64,000 bases of DNA from an uncultured Cellulomonas sp. (GCF_947494015.1 NZ_CANLTL010000008.1:124001-188000), one strand, 5' to 3'; positions 50,532-59,828 are shown, counted from the stretch's first letter. The notes: generated by a model from the letters alone, not told the origin. A program made the numbers and translations.

Positions 50532-51401
50532 ATGACCAGGCGTCTCGAGCATATCCTTCTCACCCGTTTCAACCTGCCCTCTCCAGGAGCGGAGCAGCTC
50601 ATCCGAGAGCAGGACGGCTGGCTTCGCGAGCGGGTGCAACTGTTCGAGCAGTTCTGTCTGCCGAGTGTCCGGGCGCAGACGGAGCGCCGCTTCCACTGGA
50701 TCGTGTACATCGACCCGCGGAGCCCCGAGTGGTTCATGCAGTGGGTCGAGGGCGCCACGGCCGATGGCACGTTCCACGCGGTACCACGGGCGCAGGTGCC
50801 CCGGGACCTACTGATGCAGGACATCCGACGGGTGGCCGGCTGCGAGCCGGAAACGTTGATCACCACCAACCTCGACAACGACGACGGACTCGCCGTGGAC
50901 TTCGTCGCCCGGGTCCAGGCTCAGACCACCGTCTCGGGCAGGACTGCCGTTTACATGACGCGTGGACTGATATGGGCAGGCGGCGGGCTGTACCTGCGGA
51001 CCGACCGGCACAACGCCTTCGTCTCCGTCCGGGAGCCTTGGGAGAGTGCCGTCACGTGTTGGTCGGAGTGGCACAACCGCCTGCACCTGCAGATGCCCAC
51101 CGTTGAAGCAGACGGTGCTCCCGCTTGGCTTCAGGTGGTGCACGGTTCGAACGTGAGCAACCGGGTGCGCGGCCGCCGCGTCCCACCCGCCCCCTACGCG
51201 AGGCTCTTCGGCCAGCTGCTGGACGACGTCGAGGCACCCTCTGTCGGGGACATCGTCGTGGACACGTTGCTGCACGTGCCGCGTCGCGCCGTCAGGGAAG
51301 CGGTGCGTGCCGTTGCCAAACGGCTGGTGACGACTCTGCTCGGTCGTGAAGGCGTGGACCGGCTGCGCCGCTCGCGGGCATCCGCTCGGACCAGGGCCTG
51401 A
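50532..51401 (+). CDS. Putative rhamnosyltransferase-like protein
   Basis: 289 residues fitting the Rhamno_transf/DUF3118 family of GT-A enzymes. HILLTRFNL lies at the start, FHWIVYIDPRSPEWF follows, and TNLDNDDGLAVDFV supplies a DxD-type metal and nucleotide-sugar motif. No signal peptide or membrane helix is seen. The ATG has no clear ribosome site. It lies in the polysaccharide arm with a divergent Wzz gene upstream. Confidence 0.82.
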   Translation: MTRRLEHILLTRFNLPSPGAEQLIREQDGWLRERVQLFEQFCLPSVRAQTERRFHWIVYIDPRSPEWFMQWVEGATADGTFHAVPRAQVPRDLLMQDIRRVAGCEPETLITTNLDNDDGLAVDFVARVQAQTTVSGRTAVYMTRGLIWAGGGLYLRTDRHNAFVSVREPWESAVTCWSEWHNRLHLQMPTVEADGAPAWLQVVHGSNVSNRVRGRRVPPAPYARLFGQLLDDVEAPSVGDIVVDTLLHVPRRAVREAVRAVAKRLVTTLLGREGVDRLRRSRASARTRA

Positions 51402-51494
51402 CGGCACCGCTTCACCCGCCGGGAGCCTTCCGCGCACAAGCTGCGATGTCAGAATCGACCAGACGACTCCACTAGATCATCGGAGCGAGCCACC

Positions 51495-52244
51495 GTGGAC
51501 CTCTCGGAGATGCGAACCGTTCTCGCCCGTCGCTGGTACCTGGTCGTTCTCGGACTGCTCGGCACCGGCGCCCTGTGCGGGCTGACGGCAACTCTCATCG
51601 GTCCGACGTACGAGTCGAGCGCGAGCATGGCGCTCGTGCCCGGCCCCGCGACCATCGTGGAGAACGGTAATCCGCTGCTCTACCTCGGTGGCCTGACCCA
51701 GGCCCGCGACGTACTGGTCAAATCCGTTGAGGCCGACGAGGTCATGCGCTCGTTCTCGGACGTGCACCCCGGCACCACGATCGACGTGCTCCCGGACGGA
51801 AGTTCGAGCGGGCCGCTCATCACCGTCTCGGTGTCTGCGGCGTCCGAGCAGGCTGCCACTGTGGCGATGGCTGACATGATGACGACCGTGTCCACCGAGC
51901 TGAGACACCTTCAGGACGAGGTCGCGGTCCCGGAGACGAGCAGGATGAGCGCGCTCATGCTCGCGAGAGACTTCGAACCGACCGTCGTCCGGAAGACCCA
52001 GATGCGCGCGGTGGGAACAGCACTCGCGGTCGGCGTGGGTCTCACGCTGTTCGTCACCGCGACGATCGACGGCCTGCTGCTCGCGCGCTCGGCCCGCAGG
52101 CGGGAACGCGAGCGCGAGCAAGGCGGTATCGATCGCACCGGTACGGCGCCCGCCGTCTCGACCACCGGCGTCCGAGAGACCATTCACCCGCGCGGGTCAA
52201 CACTCATGAGCCGCTCCTCCCCGCCGGTCCGCAACAACCGCTGA
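51495..52244 (+). CDS. Second Wzz-like polysaccharide co-polymerase
   Basis: 249 residues. One N-terminal helix (about 14-35), an extracytoplasmic middle with QARDVLVKSVEADEVMR, and a second helix at about 172-195 resemble Wzz/chain-length determinants. A cytoplasmic tail of about 55 residues follows, rich in Arg and Glu. It has no kinase domain. GTG 51495 lies behind GGAGCGAG. It is six nt upstream of the Wzy-like gene, and the pair should work in polymer length control. Confidence 0.78.
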   Translation: MDLSEMRTVLARRWYLVVLGLLGTGALCGLTATLIGPTYESSASMALVPGPATIVENGNPLLYLGGLTQARDVLVKSVEADEVMRSFSDVHPGTTIDVLPDGSSSGPLITVSVSAASEQAATVAMADMMTTVSTELRHLQDEVAVPETSRMSALMLARDFEPTVVRKTQMRAVGTALAVGVGLTLFVTATIDGLLLARSARRREREREQGGIDRTGTAPAVSTTGVRETIHPRGSTLMSRSSPPVRNNR

Positions 52245-52250
52245 CGCCCG

Positions 52251-53636
52251 ATGACCGTCCCTCCGCCGGCAGCACTTGACCCGGACACCCGTCCCGCCGG
52301 ACGGCGGGGCGCCGACGGGACGACCGCGCTGACCGTGTATCTCGTTCTCCTGTGTGCGGTGCCCTCAAGCCTGACGGTGACTGCACTGGGGTCCGTAGGA
52401 CGTCCGGCCGCGCTCTGGGGACTGGGGTGCACACTGTGGTGGCTCTGCCACCAGGCGCAGCGGCCCGCCGCATCTGGGCGACCACGGCAGCCGGTGCGCA
52501 TCGCGCTCGCTGTCCTCTGCGCCGTAACCCTGGTGAGCTACGCGCTCGCCCAAGTCCGCGGGTTGCCCGCCGACGAGGCCAGCCCGGCCGACACGGGACT
52601 CCTCCGGCTGATGTCGCTCGCCGGGGTGTTGCTCGTCGCGAACGACGGGGTGGACACCCGCGAGAGACTTGCGGCCCTGATGCATCGCGTGGCTCTGGCA
52701 GGTGGCCTCATGGCAGCGCTCGGGATTGCTCAGTTCTTCACCGGCCAGTCATGGATCGCCTCCATCGAGCTGCCGGGATTCAGCAGCGACGTGGACCTGG
52801 CGAGTCTGCAGAGCCGGAGCGGCTTCATCCGGCCGAGCGGAACGGCGACGCATCCTCTGGAGTACGCCGCCGTCCTGGCTGCGGCATTCCCGATCGCTGT
52901 GACGGCGGCCATCCACGGGACCGTCCGAGGGCGGGTGCGGCGCTGGCTGCCGGTGGTCGCGATCGCGACGGCCACCGTTCTGTCGGTCTCGCGCTCGGCC
53001 CCGCTTGGCGTGGCGGTCGGCGCTCTCGTGCTGCTGCCCACGTGGTCTCGTCGAGTCCGGCGACGCGCTGCCGTCTCAGCCGCGCTCCTTCTGGGCGTGG
53101 TGTACGTCACCGTGCCGGGGATGATCGGGACCCTGCGGAACCTCTTCGTCGGTGCGCGCTCAGACCCCAGCACCATCTCACGGACCAGCAGCTACGACCT
53201 GGCCGTCGAGATCGCCGGCCGTCACGTGTGGTTCGGCCGCGGCTTCGGGACCTTCCTCCCCGCTTATCGCATTCTGGACAACCAGTACCTTCAGACGCTC
53301 ATCGAGATCGGCCTGATCGGGTTGGCCGCGTTGCTCGCACTCATCGCCACCGCGACCGCGTGTGCCGTGAGGGCGCGCCGGTTTGCGGCGCTACCGCACG
53401 ATCGGGAGGTGGCCGTTGCGCTCGTGGCGTCGACCACGTCGGTGGCGGCGCTCTTCGCCTTCTTCGACGCCTTCATGTTCCCGATGGCGGTCGGGATCCT
53501 GTTCCTCCTGATCGGGATGTGCGGTGCCGCTCGCAACGTGCTGGGAGAGGACGAGTCACCGGCTGGCGACTCGCCGGCCCGCACTCTCGGACGATCGGCG
53601 GGCTCGGTTTCCCCCGGGCACCGCAGCGGCCCATGA
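52251..53636 (+). CDS. Wzy-like O-antigen polymerase/ligase
   Basis: 461 residues with about ten membrane helices and the Wzy_C type periplasmic loop. GFIRPSGTATHPLEYAAVLAAAFP and HVWFGRGFGTFLPAYRILDNQYLQTLIEIG match the O-antigen ligase/polymerase superfamily. It would link repeat units on the outer face of the membrane. It lies downstream of a Wzz-like gene and ends in a hairpin-rich gap facing the beta-helix gene. Confidence 0.87.
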   Translation: MTVPPPAALDPDTRPAGRRGADGTTALTVYLVLLCAVPSSLTVTALGSVGRPAALWGLGCTLWWLCHQAQRPAASGRPRQPVRIALAVLCAVTLVSYALAQVRGLPADEASPADTGLLRLMSLAGVLLVANDGVDTRERLAALMHRVALAGGLMAALGIAQFFTGQSWIASIELPGFSSDVDLASLQSRSGFIRPSGTATHPLEYAAVLAAAFPIAVTAAIHGTVRGRVRRWLPVVAIATATVLSVSRSAPLGVAVGALVLLPTWSRRVRRRAAVSAALLLGVVYVTVPGMIGTLRNLFVGARSDPSTISRTSSYDLAVEIAGRHVWFGRGFGTFLPAYRILDNQYLQTLIEIGLIGLAALLALIATATACAVRARRFAALPHDREVAVALVASTTSVAALFAFFDAFMFPMAVGILFLLIGMCGAARNVLGEDESPAGDSPARTLGRSAGSVSPGHRSGP

Positions 53637-53653
53637 GCAGGCCGTGCGAGCGC

Positions 53654-53704
53654 GGCGCGCCCGCTGCAGGCGCCGGCTCAGCCGGTGGGAGCAGCGGGCG
53701 CGCC
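53654..53704. terminator. Branched hairpin between the Wzy-like and beta-helix genes
   Basis: Arms 53654-53667 and 53691-53704 (GGCGCGCCCGCTGC and its complement) pair perfectly and enclose a smaller CCGGC-TCA-GCCGG hairpin. It sits between two converging genes and is probably a bidirectional terminator. Confidence 0.65.
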
Positions 53705-53708
53705 ACGG

Positions 53709-55283
53709 TCACGGCTCCGGGACGACGCGGCCCCGGAAATTGACCGCGTCGGACGCGTTGCTGATGTGATTGTCCTGCCACGTGCTCCAACCCGGACCGC
53801 CGCTTGCGTACGTGGCCCCCCACCCGGTCCCGCTGAAGCGGTTGTCGGTCGCGACCAAGTTGCTGTAGGTGCTCCCGTAGGCGGCCTCCAGCCCCAGCTG
53901 GTAGCCGTTGCCCTCCAGCAAGTTGCCGTCGATGACGACGTTGTCGATGTCGCCGCCGTAGGTCTGGATGAAGAGGGCACCTGTGTCGTTGCCCCCATCG
54001 GCCACGAACCGGTTGTTCCTCACGGTCAGCGTCCGCGCAGAGTTGCTGGAGGCGTCGAAGTCACGGATCGTGAATGCATCGCTGTGATTGCCGGTGGTGG
54101 CGCCGTCACCCCAGGCGACGAGATCGTCGACGTAGTTGCCCTCGACGACGGCGCTCAGCCGGGACCCTGTGTTGTACAGCGCGATGCCGCTGCCGACGTG
54201 GTGGATGTAGTTGCCACGAAGGTTCGCCACCCCACGGAAGCCGTCGGCGAACGCCACGTTCTGCGCGCTCAGCAGGGACCCGTCGATCTCCGAGTTCCGG
54301 ATGGTCACCTCCGCGGTGACGATGGCTCCGGTGTCGTTGTCGGTCGTGCTCAGCAAGGGCAGTCCTCGCCACATGGAGGTGGGCTGGACGCAGCTCTCCT
54401 CGATGACCACGCCATTGTTCAGGATCAGCGGGGTGGTGATCCGCTTGCGCGAGATCACGGTCCCGGCCGGCACCTTGGAGCCACCGGTGTAGACGGGGAG
54501 CTGGTCGCAGCGCAACCCGAGGCGCCGCAGGCCGGTGTTGTCCGCGGTGAGGCTCCACCCCTTGACCGACGGAGCCGGGGCCGGCGCAGGAGCCGGAGCG
54601 GGCACCGGCGCAGGAGCAGGAGCCGGCGCCGGAGCCGGAGCCGGAGCGGGCACCGGCGCGCTCGGCGCGCGGGAACCCGCGGCGCTGAATACGACGTCGA
54701 CCCAGTACTGGGCACCGTTCCAGGACGCCGTCGGGAACGTGCTCCTCCGGCCATAGGCGTACACGCCGCTCCGACCGGAGTCGACCGCCAGGTCGGGCGA
54801 CGAGGAAGGCCGACTGAACCGCTGCGTCGCCGAGTACCGGCCGTTCGGCGCGAGATACGACACGACGTAGCGCCGACCTGCCTCGACCGCGACCGGGTTC
54901 GCGAAGGTGACGGTCTGCCACCCGCTTCTGCTCTCCCCGGTGAAGGTCGCCGTCGCGAGCCGGGCACCGCTGCTGCTCCACAGATTGCCGACGTGGGTGC
55001 CGGTGTTCTCGGCAGTCTTCCAGTAGCGGACCCCGCGGACGAACCCAGCGGTCTTGACGGTGAAGGCGGTGCCGAGCTCGACGGAGGCGCGGTCTGCGTC
55101 CACCTGGGCACCGACCGGGGTGGCCGTACCCCACAGCGTCTGCGTCTCGGCGGCGCTCGCACGGTCCGGCACGGTGCCGATACCGAGCAGTCCGATCGCC
55201 AGGGCCAGGAGCGCGGTGAGGGTCGACCGGGACCGTCTGGTGAAGGCAGGTCGCGCCGCTGCCGCGACGGAGGCGTGCTTCAT
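53709..55283 (-). CDS. Secreted DUF4082 / right-handed beta-helix protein
   Basis: 524 residues. An N-terminal signal peptide (helix at about 18-36, cleavage near RASAAE) is followed by a DUF4082 domain (about 46-205). A Pro-Ala linker with many PAPA steps spans about 210-245, then a right-handed parallel beta-helix domain (about 250-520) with repeated Asn/Asp turns such as NHSDAFTIRDFD and GNDTGALFIQTYGGD. Such folds are common in polysaccharide lyases, epimerases and hydrolases. The substrate is probably a surface or environmental polymer. A direct-repeat motif lies upstream. No strong ribosome site is visible. Confidence 0.85.
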   Translation of the reverse strand: MKHASVAAAARPAFTRRSRSTLTALLALAIGLLGIGTVPDRASAAETQTLWGTATPVGAQVDADRASVELGTAFTVKTAGFVRGVRYWKTAENTGTHVGNLWSSSGARLATATFTGESRSGWQTVTFANPVAVEAGRRYVVSYLAPNGRYSATQRFSRPSSSPDLAVDSGRSGVYAYGRRSTFPTASWNGAQYWVDVVFSAAGSRAPSAPVPAPAPAPAPAPAPAPVPAPAPAPAPAPSVKGWSLTADNTGLRRLGLRCDQLPVYTGGSKVPAGTVISRKRITTPLILNNGVVIEESCVQPTSMWRGLPLLSTTDNDTGAIVTAEVTIRNSEIDGSLLSAQNVAFADGFRGVANLRGNYIHHVGSGIALYNTGSRLSAVVEGNYVDDLVAWGDGATTGNHSDAFTIRDFDASSNSARTLTVRNNRFVADGGNDTGALFIQTYGGDIDNVVIDGNLLEGNGYQLGLEAAYGSTYSNLVATDNRFSGTGWGATYASGGPGWSTWQDNHISNASDAVNFRGRVVPEP

Positions 55284-55783
55284 GAGAGTGAGAACTTTCG
55301 TTAGGAGGGCCTGGTCCTGGTCGAGCGCGCCGGAAGCGCAACTCGGATACCAGGTCGGCGCGGACGGCCTCGGATCGAGTGACCGTTACCGAATCGTGAC
55401 GACTTTTGTAACAGACGCTCAGGGCTGCCTCCGAAGCGGCTCCCGCGGGCGGCGCCCCCGTTCCGTCCCCGACCCTTCGGCCCAGCCCCCTGACCTGCTC
55501 CGGAGCTCGGGAACATGAGTCGCCTCACACTCGGGCTCCGTGGTGGCAGCCGTGCCATCCGTCGGCATGTGCCGCGGACGGCATGCTGGCCCAGGTGCAC
55601 CAACGACGGCGGACTTCACGCCGGACGGTCGCCGGGACCACAGGGCCACCGTGACCCGACAGCCTCGGTCACGGGAAAGCCCGCTCGGACGAGGCCGTGG
55701 CGTGAAGCACCTCCATCCGGCCACGACGGACGCGCTCGATGAAGGCGACGCCGGAGCGTTGATCCGCTCCGGACGCGGCGACG
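55284..55783. other. 500-nt region between the beta-helix gene and a glycosyltransferase
   Basis: No credible gene. It is AT-richer at 55376-55415, where several GTnAC motifs cluster. The right half is GC-rich with only short chance frames. A promoter for the glycosyltransferase on the right is not apparent. Confidence 0.5.
55385..55400 (-). promoter_or_regulatory. MtrA-type direct repeat upstream of the beta-helix gene
   Basis: On the minus strand GTCAC-GATTCG-GTAAC is a direct repeat of GTnAC with an 11-bp period, the spacing reported for MtrA boxes in actinobacteria. Further GTnAC units flank it at 55379-55383 and 55408-55412. It lies about 100 nt upstream of the ATG of the secreted protein. 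Binding by MtrA is inferred from the motif only. Confidence 0.45.
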
Positions 55784-57109
55784 GTGTGGTACCACAAAAC
55801 CGTGTCCGAGGGACCGGAGGTCGAGGCCGCGCGTGTCGCCCGGCTCGCTGCTGCCGTGCCGTGCGACCGGCCTGGCGGGATCACCCCCCTGGACCAGGCC
55901 ACGCACAGCGCCCGTGCCTCCGGCAGCCGCCCGCTGGTCGTCTACTGCGCGGGCGTCCGCTGGGACGGTTTACGGGGTACCGACCAGCACATGGCTGTCC
56001 ACCTCGCGCGGCACGTGGACGTGCTTTGGGTGGACCCACCACTGTCGGTCGTCGAGCCGCTACGAACCAAGACCGGAATCCTGTCGCCACGCCGGCTGGA
56101 GCCGGTGCACCACCGGGTGCTGCGGCTGACGACACCGGCGCCGCCGTTTCCCGAGCGACGCGGGTTCCGCGTGATCACGACCGCCGTGATGCAGGCAAGC
56201 ATCCGGCGCGCGGTCCGTGCGCTCGGCCGTCCCGCCGCAGCCATGATCGTCTCCTGCGCGGGGCCTCGCTTCAGCGCACTGCCCGAGGCCCTGCACGTCT
56301 ACTACGCGACGGACGACTTCGTGGCCGGCGCCGAGCTCATGGGGGTCGATCGGGCGCGCCTCCTCCGTGACGAGGCGTCCCAGCTAGCCGGTGCCGAACT
56401 TGTCGTCGGGATCACGTCGGAACTGACGCGCCGGTGGACCGCGGCCGGGCGGCGGACCGTCGTGCTGCCCAACGGGTGCGACACGACGCACTTCGCCGAC
56501 AGCCAGAGCGCTCCCCGCCCGACGGACGTCGACCTCGCAGGCCCGGTGGCGGGCGTAGTCGGGCAACTCTCGGCTCGGTTGGATCTGGGACTTCTGGAAG
56601 CCGTCGCCGGCGCCGGCGTGTCACTCCTGCTCGTCGGGCCGCTCCAGACGACTTTCGAGCCTTCAAGGGTGCGTGCGCTGCTGCACCGGCCGAACGTCCG
56701 ATGGGTGGGCGCCAAGCCGTTCGATGTCCTGCCGTCTTACCTCCGGGCAATCGACGTGGGCCTCACGCCGTACGCGAACAGCGAGTTCAACCGTGCCAGC
56801 TTCCCGCTCAAGACGCTGGAGTACCTGGCGGCAGGGCTGCCCGTGGTGTCCACCCCTCTGCCGGCGGTGGACACTCTAGCCAGCGCCTTCGTCCGAACGG
56901 GCGCGAGCCCGGACGAGTTCGTGTCCGCGGTACGAGCGGCTCTCGCCGAAGGATCGCCGCCGGAGCTCGTGCGGGCGCGGCTGGACTTTGCGGCGCAGCA
57001 CTCGTGGGCGGTCCGCGCGCAGCAGCTCCTTGCTGCCATGGGCCTGCCGGACGCTGGCGGGTCGAGCCCGGCGTCAAGCAGCGCAGACATCACACAGGAC
57101 GCGCGTTGA
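55784..57109 (+). CDS. TuaH-like family 4 glycosyltransferase
   Basis: Up to 441 residues. The GT-B fold starts at RPLVVYCAGVRWDGL (about residue 49). The C-terminal half has GVVGQLSARLDLGLLEAV, VRWVGAKPFDVLPSYL and the donor-site motif FPLKTLEYLAAGLPVV. The start is uncertain: GTG 55784 and GTG 55802 both lack a ribosome site, so the first 48 residues may not be translated. It converges with the next gene, and the two stop regions overlap by 20 nt. It would transfer one sugar of the repeat unit. Confidence 0.83.
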   Translation: MWYHKTVSEGPEVEAARVARLAAAVPCDRPGGITPLDQATHSARASGSRPLVVYCAGVRWDGLRGTDQHMAVHLARHVDVLWVDPPLSVVEPLRTKTGILSPRRLEPVHHRVLRLTTPAPPFPERRGFRVITTAVMQASIRRAVRALGRPAAAMIVSCAGPRFSALPEALHVYYATDDFVAGAELMGVDRARLLRDEASQLAGAELVVGITSELTRRWTAAGRRTVVLPNGCDTTHFADSQSAPRPTDVDLAGPVAGVVGQLSARLDLGLLEAVAGAGVSLLLVGPLQTTFEPSRVRALLHRPNVRWVGAKPFDVLPSYLRAIDVGLTPYANSEFNRASFPLKTLEYLAAGLPVVSTPLPAVDTLASAFVRTGASPDEFVSAVRAALAEGSPPELVRARLDFAAQHSWAVRAQQLLAAMGLPDAGGSSPASSSADITQDAR

Positions 57110-58334
57110 AGTCGTCCAGGGCCACCGTGCCGGACCGCCGCTGTCTCCGCCGCTGCACCTTGTACGCGACGAGCCCAGCCCCGGCGGTGACTCCGTCGGC
57201 GAGACGGCGCGGCACTGTCGGCCGCGCGGCCCACGCCTCTCGGTAGACGCCTTCGAGCTGCTCGGCCGCCGCCGCCAGGCTGAAGCGACTCTCGACGAGC
57301 GCCCGACCGTACGCGCCTAGCCGGCGCCGCAGTGCCACGTCGTCCAGGAGCGGTTCCAGCGCCCGAACAAATTGCGCTTCAGCGGCGGCCGGCTCGGTAT
57401 CGGACCCCACGCCGTACCAGCCGTCTCGCAGGAAGGTGCCGACGGTCCCCTCGGTCAGCACGTCGAAGAAGCCGCCCTCGCCTTGCACCACCAGCGGCTT
57501 GGCGAACGCAAGCGCCCGCAGTGCCGAACCACCCATCCCTAGTGCGACGTCTGCGGCGTCGTAGGCGCCGCGGGGGTCCGAGAGGGACCCGGTCATGACG
57601 ACGGCCCGGTATCCGGACTGCGCGTTGGCCGCCGAGGCGGCGATCGCGACCCGGTCACGCGCGGGTCCATCCCCCACGATCACCAGCCGCAGGGGTCGGC
57701 TGCTGGCAAGACGCCCGACGGCGCGCACCGCCGTGAGGATTCCTTCGAGCTTGAGCTCGGGAGCCAGCCGGGAGACGACCACGACCGTCGGGATCCCAGG
57801 GTCCAGTCCGTACGTCTGTCGGAACTCGTCCGCGTACGGGCCGGACCGGTTCGCGACCGTGTCCACAGGCGGTTCGATGACATCCGTACGACCCGACCGC
57901 GTCGAGGCGACCGCGCGTTGGATACGCGCGGTCCCCACCACGAGCGGCATGGAGGACGGCAGGAACGGCGCCACGGCCATCGACATGACCGTGACCACAG
58001 CCGCGGTCCGTGGGGCCGTGGCCGTGGCGGCCCACGCCTCCAGGGCGGGGGGCCACTCGTACCCGTGCACGACGTCGGCACGCACAGCTCGGGCCAATCG
58101 CGCGAGTCCGACGGCCCGAGCGGGGCCCGGACGCATCCGCGACCTGACCGCCGGCTCGTACCGGAGGCCGCGCGAATGCAATTCGTCGACCAGAACGCCC
58201 TCGTCGGCGTACACCGCGACCTCGTGCCCACGGTCGCGCACAGCTCCCGCCAGCTCGACAGCATTGAGCTGGCTACCGCCCAATTCCATCGCATGCGGGC
58301 ACACGACGACCCGCAGCGGCCGCCCTGCGCTCAC
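57090..58334 (-). CDS. Family 4 glycosyltransferase (GT-B)
   Basis: 414 residues. The N-terminal part has VVVCPHAMELGGSQLNAVELA, an acceptor-side loop of GT4 enzymes. The C-terminal part has VVSRLAPELKLEGILTAVRAV, VIVGDGPAR and FAKPLVVQGEGGFF, with the donor-binding glutamate region. GTG 58334 overlaps the flippase stop as GTGA. Its end overlaps the convergent glycosyltransferase gene by 20 nt. It is the last gene of the leftward operon. Confidence 0.87.
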   Translation of the reverse strand: MSAGRPLRVVVCPHAMELGGSQLNAVELAGAVRDRGHEVAVYADEGVLVDELHSRGLRYEPAVRSRMRPGPARAVGLARLARAVRADVVHGYEWPPALEAWAATATAPRTAAVVTVMSMAVAPFLPSSMPLVVGTARIQRAVASTRSGRTDVIEPPVDTVANRSGPYADEFRQTYGLDPGIPTVVVVSRLAPELKLEGILTAVRAVGRLASSRPLRLVIVGDGPARDRVAIAASAANAQSGYRAVVMTGSLSDPRGAYDAADVALGMGGSALRALAFAKPLVVQGEGGFFDVLTEGTVGTFLRDGWYGVGSDTEPAAAEAQFVRALEPLLDDVALRRRLGAYGRALVESRFSLAAAAEQLEGVYREAWAARPTVPRRLADGVTAGAGLVAYKVQRRRQRRSGTVALDDFNARPV

Positions 58335-59815
58335 GAGCCCAGCCCCGAGGAGGTGTCCCGCAGCGCACGTAGGTCGTCCCGCGAGCGCCAGCCGAGGGCT
58401 ACGACCGTTGAGAGCCCGGCCACAGCGGCGCCGGCGAGGGTCCCCAGTGGCGAGCTGACTTGCCACGCCGACCAGGCGACCACCGCCCCCAGCGCGAGGG
58501 ACCCGCCGAGCGGAACCGCGACCTGGCGCACCACGTGTCGCAGGCCCACGAGCTCACGCCGGAGCAGGACGAGGTACACAGGCACGACGACCAAGGCTGC
58601 TACCACCACCTGCGCGACGGCCACACCTTGCGTTCCCCACCCGGCGGCGCCCAGAGACGTCGCGGGCACCAGCATCACCAACCAGAGGGCCTGCACGGCG
58701 AAAAGCCTCCGAGAACGCCCGAGCACGACAAGGTAGTCGTAGGCGAGCTCGATCAGGATGCGCGCCGCGGCCAGCAGCGCCAGCCAGCGCAACGGCTCGG
58801 CGGCTGGCGCCCACGCCTCTCCGTACACGAGGTGCACGACGTCCTCCGCCACGGCGGACAGCACGACGCACATGGGCAGAGTGACGGCTGCCAGCGGGCG
58901 CAGCACCCGGGTGAACGTACGACGCATTTGAGCCGGGTTGTCCTGCAGCCGCGCGAACAGAGCAGGAGCTACGGAGCGCAGCGGCTGGGACAGCACCGTG
59001 ACGGGCCAGCTGGACAGGTTGAAAGCCAGGACGTAGAACCCCAGCGCGACCGGCCCCAGCACGCGTCCGACGACGAGCTGGTCGACGTAGCTAGCGGCGA
59101 AAACGACGACGCTGGCACCGGCGAGCGGGAGTCCGAACGCCAGCAGCGGCCGCAGCCGGGATCGGTCGAGCGCCAGCCTGTACGGCTCCGGGGACAGGGC
59201 CACGAAGAGAACGGCCGAGACGACCGCGCCTGCGAGGCGCCCGATCACAAGCGCCCAGGCACCCACACCCACCAGCGCCAAAGCGACCGATACGCCGGCT
59301 CCGAGCCAGGTGTTCACCTGGTCCACGAGCATTCGCTGGTCCTGACGGAACGCCCGCTGCATCAGCGCGGCTGGCGCCGCGACCGCGCCGTTGATGACGA
59401 CGCACAACGCGAGGACCCGCACGAGATTGGCGGCCGACGGGTCCCCCATCGTCGTCGCGAAGGCCGGCGCGACCGCGAAGGCACCAGCAGTGACGAGCAC
59501 GCTGGAGGCCAGTGAAACCGTGGACACCGTCGGCGCGATCTCGCGGGCGTCCCCCGGCCACCGCACGATCGCCAGGCTCACGCCGAGCTCGTTGAAGCTC
59601 AGCACGGCGACGAGCGCGACGTAGGCGATCGCGTACGTGCCGAAGGCTTCCGGTCCCAGCACCCGCGCAAGCACGACCCCGATCGCGAGCGTGCCAAGCT
59701 TCGCCGCAGCAGTGTTCGCGACGCTCCACGCCAAGGCCTTGTGCGCCTTGGCCGGGGCCGCGGCTGCACCCGCACGGCCTGGCCGTCTGCCCCTCGTCGC
59801 CGCCGACGGCGTCAC
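58331..59815 (-). CDS. Wzx-type lipid-linked oligosaccharide flippase
   Basis: 494 residues with 12-14 predicted membrane helices, of the MOP/polysaccharide-synthesis superfamily. LGPEAFGTYAIAY, the FNELGVSLAIV helix, MQRAFRQDQRM and the conserved FYVLAFNLSSWPVTVLSQPL are visible. It would move the finished repeat unit across the membrane for the Wzy-like polymerase. GTG 59815 starts 13 nt after the upstream aminotransferase stop. The next gene starts within its stop. Confidence 0.9.
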   Translation of the reverse strand: MTPSAATRGRRPGRAGAAAAPAKAHKALAWSVANTAAAKLGTLAIGVVLARVLGPEAFGTYAIAYVALVAVLSFNELGVSLAIVRWPGDAREIAPTVSTVSLASSVLVTAGAFAVAPAFATTMGDPSAANLVRVLALCVVINGAVAAPAALMQRAFRQDQRMLVDQVNTWLGAGVSVALALVGVGAWALVIGRLAGAVVSAVLFVALSPEPYRLALDRSRLRPLLAFGLPLAGASVVVFAASYVDQLVVGRVLGPVALGFYVLAFNLSSWPVTVLSQPLRSVAPALFARLQDNPAQMRRTFTRVLRPLAAVTLPMCVVLSAVAEDVVHLVYGEAWAPAAEPLRWLALLAAARILIELAYDYLVVLGRSRRLFAVQALWLVMLVPATSLGAAGWGTQGVAVAQVVVAALVVVPVYLVLLRRELVGLRHVVRQVAVPLGGSLALGAVVAWSAWQVSSPLGTLAGAAVAGLSTVVALGWRSRDDLRALRDTSSGLGS

Positions 59816-59828
59816 GGGGCCTGGCCCG

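Noticed and set aside
54560-54680. CRISPR-like or minisatellite repeat from the repeated GGAGCCGG units
   Set aside because: The repeats encode the Pro-Ala linker of the beta-helix protein in frame; no spacers.
55786-55795. GTGGTACCAC palindrome as an operator
   Set aside because: Only 10 bp and within the uncertain start region of the glycosyltransferase; too short to support a regulator site.
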